Assembly: GCA_002453475.1 (NCBI GenBank)
Contig: DKGY01000055.1
Span: 5,370 to 11,455 of the forward strand
Reading direction: 5' to 3'
Length of the DNA stretch: 6,086 bases
From: Clostridium sp. UBA6758
GTDB taxonomy: Bacteria; Bacillota; Clostridia; Clostridiales; Clostridiaceae
Part shown: piece by piece, positions 1 through 4,853 of the stretch
Position numbering within the stretch: the stretch's first letter is position 1
How the letters are laid out: each line of letters begins with the position of its first letter
Notes under the pieces: model-generated
Databases searched by the model: none
What the model was told of the DNA's origin: nothing
Seen by the model: the letters and a program-made list of their open reading frames with translations, nothing else
Made by a program: the position numbers and the translations under genes

Positions 1-307
1 CAAGAATTAAATTGAATTCTTTAACAGAATTTAACACCGTCGGCCAAAAATTCGTTAATCCACTATCACCCTGCCAATAATCTATGGTTCCGCGGTCACC
101 ATGATTTATTGAATCAGGTATAACTACCATATATCCAATGCAAGCTAAGAAACTTCCTAGATTTTTATGCACATCCTTATTAGAACTCCATCCATGATAA
201 AAGAATATTACAGGAAGTTTATCAGTAAAATTCTTAGGATAAATTATAAGTGTAGATATATTTTGTATATTTACTTTTTTTATATTGATTAAATTATTAA
301 TCCACAT
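1..307 (-). CDS. YitV-like alpha/beta hydrolase (esterase/peptidase-like), C-terminal part beyond the window
   Basis: This is the N-terminal 102 codons of a minus-strand gene that runs off the left edge. The translation shows a beta-strand followed by an oxyanion-type FFYHGWSSNK motif (residues 35-44), then VVIPDSINHGDRG (61-73) and a TNFWPTVLNSVKEF stretch (85-98). This order (HGxxSxK, PDxxxHGxRG, FWxxVxxSVxE) matches the YitV group of the alpha/beta hydrolase superfamily, which are probable cytosolic serine hydrolases of unknown substrate. There is no signal peptide. The nucleophile motif (GxSxG) and the rest of the catalytic triad lie outside the window, so activity cannot be judged. I chose the ATG at 307 because GGGAGG (315-320) stands 7 nt before it. 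An in-frame ATG at 313 has only 1 nt of spacing. The family call is by motif recognition; the exact subfamily is less sure. Confidence 0.82.
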   Translation of the reverse strand, partial: MWINNLINIKKVNIQNISTLIIYPKNFTDKLPVIFFYHGWSSNKDVHKNLGSFLACIGYMVVIPDSINHGDRGTIDYWQGDSGLTNFWPTVLNSVKEFNLIL

Positions 308-335
308 TGTCATGCCTCCCTTAAGATTTCATAGA

Positions 336-364
336 ATTATAATAAGTTATATATTATTTAATAA
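336..364 (-). promoter_or_regulatory. possible sigma-A promoter of the YitV-like hydrolase gene
   Basis: On the minus strand a perfect TATAAT (341 down to 336) lies 17 nt after TTATTA (364-359), which is a poor -35 matching 3 of 6 positions. Transcription would begin near 329 and give a leader of about 20 nt carrying the GGGAGG site. In this AT-rich spacer a chance TATAAT is easy to find, so confidence is modest. Confidence 0.4.
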
Positions 365-470
365 AAATTTGTGTTTTTTATTTTACTTATAAATTACATT
401 ATACATAAATTATTTGAACTTTAATAGATATTTACCATTACTATTATTGGATAGGTAAATGCTTTCAATT

Positions 471-520
471 AAAGAAAAGCAGACCATATTGAATTAACAA
501 AATATGGTCTGCTTTTCTTT
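471..520 (-). terminator. strong intrinsic terminator downstream of the YjiH-family gene
   Basis: Two perfectly complementary 20-base arms (471-490 and 501-520) flank a 10-nt loop. The core GCAGACCATATT pairs with AATATGGTCTGC, and the outer part is A-rich on one side and T-rich on the other. On the minus strand the stem ends in CTTTTCTTT, a U-tract after the GC-bearing part, about 33 nt past the stop codon at 553. The outer A/T arms make the structure nearly symmetric, so it could also stop plus-strand transcription, although no plus-strand gene enters from the left here. Confidence 0.88.
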
Positions 521-552
521 TAGATAAATAGAACTATAAACTAGAAATTAAT

Positions 553-1938
553 TTAGAATATAATGTGAGCAATAATTGAGATTATAGGAAGAGTTATTAA
601 GGTTCTTTCTAAAAATATAATGAATAATTCTTTTATATTAACAGGTATTTTAGATCCAAGTAATAAAGCTCCCACTTCTGAAAGATATATTAGCTGAGTT
701 ATAGAAGTGGCAGCTATAATAAATCTTGTCATATCATTCTGAATTGCACCTGACATTATAGATGGTAATAGCATGTCTGCAAATCCAGCTACTAAGGTGC
801 TAGAAGCTGCTGCAGCTTCAGGGATTTGAAGAAGTTTTAAAATTGGTATAAAGGGTAAACCAAGAATTTGAAATAATGGTGTATATTCCGCTAACATTAG
901 TGCTATAGTTCCTACAGACATGACTACAGGGATTACTCCAAACCACATATCTATAACATTTAATGTTCCTTTAGTAAATACATCTTTTTTTAAGGATGAA
1001 GATTTAGCTTTATCTATAGCTTTTTCTAACCCAAATTTAAAAGGTGTATATCCTTCAGGAAGAAGGTCTTCCATAGAGTTATTTGTATTATTATAGTATA
1101 TATCCTTTTTTCTTGATAGTGGAGGTAATTTAGGCACTAATATAGCAGCTACTAAACCAGCAAAGGTAACTGAAAGATAGAATGGGAAAAACATATGACT
1201 AAGCCCAACAGTATCAATTACAACTATACTAAAAGTTATTGAAACTAAAGAGAAGGTTGTACCAATTACACAGGCCTCTCTTTCAGTATAATACCCATCA
1301 ACGTATTGCTTACTAGTTAAAAGTACACCAATAGTACCATCTCCAAGCCAAGAAGCAATACAATCTATTGCAGCTGAGCCAGGAAGATTAAAAATTGGTC
1401 TCATTATTTTTACTAGGAGAGAGCCTACAAATTCTAAAAGTCCGAAATTTAAAAGAAGAGGTAGGAGTAATCCAGCAAATAAAAATACTGAAAAAAGTAT
1501 AGGGAGTAAATCGGATAAGATCATTCCGCCTGTATTTTCTGACCAAATTGCTTTAGGACCTATTTGAAGCATTGTGCATATTATAAATATTCCACCTAAG
1601 ACTCTGATAGTAAACCAGATATTATTTACATTAAAAAGAGAATTTAAAAAATTATTTTTAACAATAAATTTAGGTTTAAATGTTTTAGTTACTATTGTAA
1701 AAGTTGCGGTCACAACTATTATGGCTGTTACTATGTATGGAAGTAATTGGCTGAGAGCATCTTGAACATAGGTTGATAAAGTTGCAATAGGTATAACGAC
1801 ATCTTGTCCTTTGGTGATTGGAATCATAAATAAGAAGACACCTAAAGAAGATAATAGAACAAATTTAATTACAGCTAATATATATGAATAATCTTTATTA
1901 TTTGCTGAAAGAGATATTTTACTATTTTGATTTTCCAC
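553..1938 (-). CDS. YjiH-family integral membrane protein with nucleoside-recognition (Gate) domains
   Basis: A 461-residue polytopic membrane protein with roughly ten hydrophobic segments (about 21-42, 64-86, 107-126, 139-169, 222-244, 247-269, 330-352, 354-370, 375-396, 405-461). Two related halves are visible. The first contains the conserved region around GSAAIDCIASWLGDGTIGV (187-205) and the TEREACVIGTTFSLVS run (218-233). The second contains EAAAASSTLVAGFADMLLPS (374-393) and SEVGALLLGS (420-429). They are separated by a charged cytosolic linker (about 272-325). This matches the YjiH group of Gate-domain (nucleoside recognition) proteins. In E. coli the second half corresponds to a separate SpmB-like gene, yjiG; here both are in one chain. 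The family is presumed to transport or gate a small solute, but the substrate is unknown. Translation starts at GTG (1936-1938), with AAAGGA (1948-1953) 9 nt upstream. The nearby ATG in the leader is out of frame. The gene is likely monocistronic, with its own promoter and terminator. Confidence 0.88.
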   Translation of the reverse strand: MENQNSKISLSANNKDYSYILAVIKFVLLSSLGVFLFMIPITKGQDVVIPIATLSTYVQDALSQLLPYIVTAIIVVTATFTIVTKTFKPKFIVKNNFLNSLFNVNNIWFTIRVLGGIFIICTMLQIGPKAIWSENTGGMILSDLLPILFSVFLFAGLLLPLLLNFGLLEFVGSLLVKIMRPIFNLPGSAAIDCIASWLGDGTIGVLLTSKQYVDGYYTEREACVIGTTFSLVSITFSIVVIDTVGLSHMFFPFYLSVTFAGLVAAILVPKLPPLSRKKDIYYNNTNNSMEDLLPEGYTPFKFGLEKAIDKAKSSSLKKDVFTKGTLNVIDMWFGVIPVVMSVGTIALMLAEYTPLFQILGLPFIPILKLLQIPEAAAASSTLVAGFADMLLPSIMSGAIQNDMTRFIIAATSITQLIYLSEVGALLLGSKIPVNIKELFIIFLERTLITLPIISIIAHIIF

Positions 1939-1964
1939 TTATATACATCCTTTCTATACCGAAT

Positions 1965-1984
1965 TTATGTATAATTATACATAA
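1965..1984. promoter_or_regulatory. operator-like perfect 20-bp palindrome over the -10 box
   Basis: TTATGTATAATTATACATAA is identical to its own reverse complement (centre between 1974 and 1975). It covers the -10 hexamer of the YjiH-family promoter and most likely the transcription start. It contains ATGT-N8-ACAT (1967-1982), the dyad form reported for PadR-family repressor sites. Which protein binds it is inference. It is also AT-rich enough that other dimeric repressors (for example the GntR type) are possible. Confidence 0.5.
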
Positions 1985-2002
1985 GCTATCCCTATAATGC
2001 AA
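1974..2002 (-). promoter_or_regulatory. sigma-A-type promoter of the YjiH-family gene
   Basis: On the minus strand TTGCAT (2002-1997) is followed after exactly 17 nt by a perfect TATAAT (1979-1974). Transcription would start near 1967 and give a leader of about 30 nt before the GTG start. The -35 keeps the TTG core but matches poorly in its second half, as expected of a promoter that is regulated rather than constitutively strong. The -10 lies inside a perfect palindrome, annotated separately. Confidence 0.6.
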
Positions 2003-2003
2003 C

Positions 2004-2017
2004 ATAATTATACATAA
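2004..2017. repeat. second copy of the operator half, just upstream of the -35
   Basis: ATAATTATACATAA here is an exact 14-base direct repeat of 1971-1984, offset by 33 bp (about three helical turns). It abuts the -35 hexamer (1997-2002) of the YjiH-family promoter. The left half of the palindrome is not conserved in this copy, so it would be a half-site at best. It may be an auxiliary site for the protein that binds the palindrome. Confidence 0.4.
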
Positions 2018-2210
2018 TTATTATATTTTAATTTAAAAATTTATTTTATTTATTGAAAAAAATGTAAACGTGCGTGAAAATTAGTATTAGGATTATTAGA
2101 TAAATATATATTAATTTTAAATTGGTTTTATATAAAATAGTATTTAGAAGTTACATACTATTTTATCTTTGGAGTTATAGGAATGAATAATTATAAATGT
2201 GTTAATTACA
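2018..2210. other. non-coding AT-rich spacer with one hairpin
   Basis: This is the central part of the gene-free interval of about 338 bases between the YjiH-family gene and the DUF1540 gene. I see no convincing gene in it. The only structure is a perfect 12-bp inverted repeat (2132-2143 with 2155-2166, 11-nt loop) made almost entirely of A and T. On the plus strand it ends in a T-rich run. It lies between the minus-strand terminator on its right and the minus-strand promoter on its left, and its role is unknown. Confidence 0.5.
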
Positions 2211-2264
2211 AAAAACAAGTATAAGTAATAATTATACTTAATATATAATCACTTATACTTGTTT
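2211..2264 (-). terminator. probable intrinsic terminator of the DUF1540 gene
   Basis: A perfect 14-bp inverted repeat (2213-2226 with 2251-2264) begins about 12 nt after the stop of the DUF1540 gene. On the minus strand the stem closes with ACTTGTTTTTT, giving the required U-tract (2211-2215). The stem is AT-rich and the 24-nt loop is large. The loop holds a third copy of the TTATACTT element (2232-2239), which can pair with 2217-2224 to form a smaller competing hairpin. Confidence 0.65.
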
Positions 2265-2276
2265 AAAGGTAAATAT

Positions 2277-2594
2277 TTAGTTAGTATTATATTGAAAGGT
2301 GGAACATAAAGTTTCTTCATTTGTAGATGAGGTATAACCAGAAATATCAATAGAGTTTGCAGTACATTTAAGTTTCTTATTATAGATACAGTTTTTAGCT
2401 CTACAGTTTACATTGGAATAAGGAGTATTTATGCTTATAGAGTTTGTTAATGCACCTGACTTGTTTATAAAGTTCTCACAATTTGTACCATCAGGTTGAT
2501 AGGTATTGGAACCCCCAATGGTTATTTGATTTAAATTACAGTAGTTGGAATTGTTATTTATACAGTTATGAACTGAACATTGAAGTAAAACCAT
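2277..2594 (-). CDS. small cysteine-rich protein with two tandem DUF1540 domains
   Basis: A 105-residue soluble protein with eight cysteines at 6, 11, 19, 39 and 64, 69, 77, 97. Both halves have exactly the same spacing, C-x4-C-x7-C-x19-C, offset by 58 residues. This is the DUF1540 pattern. Four cysteines per unit suggest a bound metal, probably zinc, but the function of the family is unknown. The linker (about 43-63) is polar and rich in Ser and Asn. There is no signal peptide or membrane segment. The ATG at 2594 is preceded by GGAGGAG (2600-2606) at good spacing. It lies 45 nt after the PHP gene on the same strand, so co-transcription is possible. A TATACT (2629-2624) in the gap could be a -10 of its own promoter, but no credible -35 accompanies it. 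A terminator follows. Confidence 0.9.
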   Translation of the reverse strand: MVLLQCSVHNCINNNSNYCNLNQITIGGSNTYQPDGTNCENFINKSGALTNSISINTPYSNVNCRAKNCIYNKKLKCTANSIDISGYTSSTNEETLCSTFQYNTN

Positions 2595-2639
2595 TTTATC
2601 TCCTCCGAAAACAATTTTACCTTAGTATACCTAATTATT

Positions 2640-3473
2640 CTAATTTTTATACATAATCATAAACTTCTTAAAATCTTCCTCACTAAGACACATATCTCCA
2701 ATGTTACCATGTTTAGTATCATCCTTAGAGATTCCGTGAAAATCAGATCCACAAGTTATTAACATATTTCTTGATTTAGCTAATGATATAAATTCGTCAG
2801 TTTCTCTTTTAAAGTTTTGATAATAAAGTGCTTCAATACCATGAAAATCATACTTTAATATATCTTTAATAGGTGTTTTTTTTATCAGTTTAGGATGTGC
2901 TAGAATTACTATGCAATTATATTTTTTTAGAAGTTCAATTCCTTCTTGTATGGATATATGTTTATTAGGAACATAGGCAGGGCTATCATTACCGATAAAT
3001 TTGTTGAATATATGTTGAAAATCATATGGATATCCAGCATTGACTATAGCTTGTGCTATGTGAGGTCTTGCTATAACCCCATTACTAATTTTCAAAATAT
3101 CATCTACATCTATTTTAATATTAAAATATTTATCTAAATTTTTAACTATAGATAAAGCTCTAGTTTCTCTGTTTTTCTTCAAATTATTAAGGAATTCTAT
3201 TAAGGTTTTATCTTTATAATCATTTCCCCTAAAATATCCTAAGATATGTACGCTTTCTCTATTATGATTACAACTTAATTCAATTCCAGGAATGAAATTA
3301 AGGGAAATTTCATTGGCCTTGATTAAAGCTTCTTCTATGCCTTCGGTGGTATCATGATCTGTTATAGATAAAAGCCTAACATTTTTATTTTTAGCCATTT
3401 TTACTACTTGAGAAGGGGAAAACCTCCCATCTGATGCAGTTGTATGACAGTGAAATTCTGCTATAATATTCAT
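2640..3473 (-). CDS. PHP-domain metal-dependent phosphoesterase (YciV/TrpH-like)
   Basis: A 277-residue soluble protein with the complete PHP metal-binding set: EFHCHTTASDG (H8, H10, D15), SITDHDTTEG (D39, H40), PGIELSC (E65), H76, ARPHIA (H138), ILAHPK (H193) and CGSDFHG (D244, H246). Length and motif order fit the stand-alone YciV/TrpH group, whose characterised members are 5'-3' exoribonucleases or hydrolyse 3',5'-bisphosphonucleotides with divalent metals. It is not the PHP domain of DNA polymerase III or a histidinol phosphatase (HisK), which have other contexts and lengths. The substrate cannot be fixed from sequence. The insert between H76 and H138 is the usual helical region of this group. 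The ATG at 3473 has AGGAG (3480-3484) 6 nt upstream. It is transcribed away from the padR-type gene; I could not identify a convincing promoter for it in the 227-nt divergent spacer. Confidence 0.9.
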   Translation of the reverse strand: MNIIAEFHCHTTASDGRFSPSQVVKMAKNKNVRLLSITDHDTTEGIEEALIKANEISLNFIPGIELSCNHNRESVHILGYFRGNDYKDKTLIEFLNNLKKNRETRALSIVKNLDKYFNIKIDVDDILKISNGVIARPHIAQAIVNAGYPYDFQHIFNKFIGNDSPAYVPNKHISIQEGIELLKKYNCIVILAHPKLIKKTPIKDILKYDFHGIEALYYQNFKRETDEFISLAKSRNMLITCGSDFHGISKDDTKHGNIGDMCLSEEDFKKFMIMYKN

Positions 3474-3535
3474 AAATATCTCCTTCCTTTGTACAGTAAA
3501 TAGATATATAATATAGATTTAGTATATCTTAAGTT

Positions 3536-3552
3536 TAGTATTATTTATACTA
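3536..3552. repeat. short inverted repeat in the divergent PHP/PadR spacer
   Basis: TAGTAT (3536-3541) and ATACTA (3547-3552) form a 6-bp inverted repeat around a 5-nt centre. A direct copy of TTTAGTAT also lies at 3518-3525 and 3534-3541. It sits between two divergent genes, so a regulator site is possible, but the elements are short and AT-rich and may be chance. Confidence 0.25.
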
Positions 3553-3626
3553 TATAAGGAGATTCTATAAATTGAAAGAAAATTTATAAGGATAACTATT
3601 TAGTAATATATATGTTATAAGAATAA

Positions 3627-3655
3627 TTGTCATAATTGAAAAAAATATATATAAT
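3627..3655 (+). promoter_or_regulatory. strong sigma-A promoter of the PadR-family gene
   Basis: TTGTCA (3627-3632, 5 of 6 consensus) and a perfect TATAAT (3650-3655) are separated by exactly 17 nt that are A/T-rich. Transcription would start near 3662 and give a leader of about 39 nt before the ATG at 3701. No exact copy of the ATGT-N8-ACAT dyad is present here, so autoregulation through that motif is not evident. Confidence 0.75.
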
Positions 3656-3700
3656 AAAACTAAAATAAAAAAATACTTATGAATTTAAAGGAGAGAAAAA

Positions 3701-4078
3701 ATGAAAGGTGAAACAAGAAAAAGAATTGCGACATTAGATAATAGAATAAATACTACAAAACTTGTAAAATTATATATATTACATTATTTAATATATGAAA
3801 ATAATGAAGAGTATGGATTGGAAATAGTAAATTATATAAATAAGAATTTTACTAAAGTTTCTAATGGTTTAGTGTATCCACTTCTTAGAGATTTGGAGGA
3901 GAATTTATATCTTACAGCTAAATGGGAAGATTTTGATAGAAAAAACAAACGTTTATATAAAATTACTGATGAAGGTATAGAACACTATAAAAGAATAAAG
4001 TCAGATTATTTTCATGCCATAGAATATAATATTTCTATTTATAATAATGTTTTAAGTCAAATCTATAATAAACAATAG
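3701..4078 (+). CDS. PadR-family transcriptional regulator
   Basis: A 125-residue DNA-binding protein. After an 18-residue basic N-terminus the winged helix-turn-helix follows: a first helix KLVKLYILHYLIYE (20-33), the YGLEIVNYI helix (38-46), and the recognition region with the PadR signature SNGLVYPLLRDLEEN (54-68). The wing strands are TAKWEDFDRKNKRLYKIT (72-89), and TDEGIEHYKR (89-98) leads into a C-terminal helix (about 95-122) that would serve for dimerisation. PadR proteins are usually repressors released by small aromatic or toxic compounds, and some regulate membrane or stress genes. The ligand here is unknown. AAAGGAG (3687-3693) stands 7 nt before the ATG. It has its own strong promoter. 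The amidase gene follows 106 nt downstream on the same strand with no clear terminator between, so read-through is possible. It lacks the long C-terminal domain of PadR subfamily 1. Confidence 0.9.
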   Translation: MKGETRKRIATLDNRINTTKLVKLYILHYLIYENNEEYGLEIVNYINKNFTKVSNGLVYPLLRDLEENLYLTAKWEDFDRKNKRLYKITDEGIEHYKRIKSDYFHAIEYNISIYNNVLSQIYNKQ

Positions 4079-4184
4079 AAAAGTGTGTACAGTATTATAA
4101 GGAGCTTATTATCATTATTAATCACATATGTAATTAAAAAGAATATTATATATGAAGAGATTAATTAATGGGAGGCTTTAAATT

Positions 4185-4763
4185 ATGTGTAAGATAACCT
4201 TAGACCCTGGACATGGTGGTAGTGATCCAGGAGGTGTTTATGGTGATCTGATAGAAAAAGATATAGCGCTAACTATAGCCATAGAATGTGAGAAAGAGCT
4301 ACTTAGACATGGAATAGAAGTTCAAATGACAAGAGATACTGATAAATATCTAGGACTTTCTCAGAGAACTACTATGGCAAATAATAATATGTCAGATTAT
4401 TTTATTTCTATCCATTGCAATGTAGGTGGAGGAGATAGAGGTGAAATAGTTTATTCTATATATAATGGTAAAGGTCTAGAACTTACAAATAAAATTAGTA
4501 GTGAAATTATGAACATTGGGCAGACACAAGTTAAAACTTATAATATGATGAATAAAAGTAGAAGGGATTATCTTCCATTAATAAGAGATACTGTTATGGA
4601 TGCAATTATTATTAAATGTGCTTTTATAGATAATGAAGAAGATAATAAGATAATTAGCACCATAGAAAATCAGAAAAAATTTGGTAAAGCTATCGCAAAA
4701 GGTATTCTTTCTCAGTTAGATATTGATTATAAGGATATAGAAGAATTGACTTATATTAATTAA
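4185..4763 (+). CDS. N-acetylmuramoyl-L-alanine amidase, Amidase_3 fold, catalytic Glu replaced by Lys
   Basis: A 192-residue single-domain protein of the zinc amidase family that cleaves the bond between N-acetylmuramic acid and L-alanine in peptidoglycan. The zinc ligands are all visible: LDPGHGG (H10), LIEKDIAL (E24) and FISIHCN (H77). Also typical are MTRDTD (48-53) and LSQRTTMAN (58-66). The family's C-terminal block normally reads like VLxExxFxxNxED and supplies the catalytic Glu. Here it is AIIIKCAFIDNEEDN (140-154), with Lys144 (AAA, 4614-4616) in place of that Glu. There is no signal peptide and no cell-wall-binding domain, so it would stay in the cytoplasm unless released by lysis, as with phage endolysins or mother-cell lytic CwlC-type enzymes. 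GGGAGG (4170-4175) is 9 nt before the ATG. A weak ATCACA-N17-TATTAT (4121-4149) could be its promoter. It may be inactive. The fold assignment is firm; the biological role is not. Confidence 0.88.
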   Translation: MCKITLDPGHGGSDPGGVYGDLIEKDIALTIAIECEKELLRHGIEVQMTRDTDKYLGLSQRTTMANNNMSDYFISIHCNVGGGDRGEIVYSIYNGKGLELTNKISSEIMNIGQTQVKTYNMMNKSRRDYLPLIRDTVMDAIIIKCAFIDNEEDNKIISTIENQKKFGKAIAKGILSQLDIDYKDIEELTYIN

Positions 4764-4815
4764 GGAAGCTTTACAAGGATAACTATTAAACTGACACCTA
4801 TCAATGAAGAAAATG

Positions 4816-4851
4816 TTAGACCCATTAGTATATTTATTCTAATGGGTCTAA
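4816..4851. terminator. bidirectional terminator between convergent genes
   Basis: TTAGACCCATTAG (4816-4828) pairs perfectly with CTAATGGGTCTAA (4839-4851) around a 10-nt A/T loop. It begins about 52 nt after the amidase stop and ends 2 nt from the stop codon of the convergent alcohol dehydrogenase gene. On the plus strand it is followed by TATTATTTC, and on the minus strand by CATTTTCTTC, so U-rich tails exist on both sides but neither is a long uninterrupted tract. Confidence 0.78.
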
Positions 4852-4853
4852 TA

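Noticed and set aside
430..460. 7-bp inverted repeat ATTTACC / GGTAAAT with a 17-nt centre
   Set aside because: Short arms in an AT-rich spacer with no promoter placed near enough to give it a role.
1574..1765. 63-codon plus-strand open frame inside the YjiH-family gene
   Set aside because: It lies wholly antisense to a well-supported membrane protein, has no evident ribosome site and no recognisable product.
1985..2210. Possible riboswitch or other structured leader upstream of the YjiH-family gene
   Set aside because: The likely transcription start leaves a leader of only about 30 nt, and no conserved aptamer-like GC-rich elements are visible.
2183..2224. Tiny plus-strand frame of 13 codons (starts MNNYKC) with GGAG 8 nt upstream, in the large intergenic region
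   Set aside because: Its stop runs into the terminator stem of the opposite gene, the frame is too short to judge, and no convincing promoter precedes it.
2946..3137. 63-codon plus-strand open frame inside the PHP gene
   Set aside because: Antisense shadow of a gene with all its metal-binding motifs intact.
4096..4109. ATAAG-GAG-CTTAT mini-hairpin between the PadR and amidase genes
   Set aside because: A 5-bp stem with a 3-nt loop and no U-tract is too weak for a terminator.
3588..4787. Shared 13-mer AAGGATAACTATT at 3588-3600 and 4775-4787
   Set aside because: It flanks the PadR-amidase pair and briefly looked like a target-site duplication. The distance, the lack of terminal inverted repeats and the AT-rich composition make chance a sufficient explanation.
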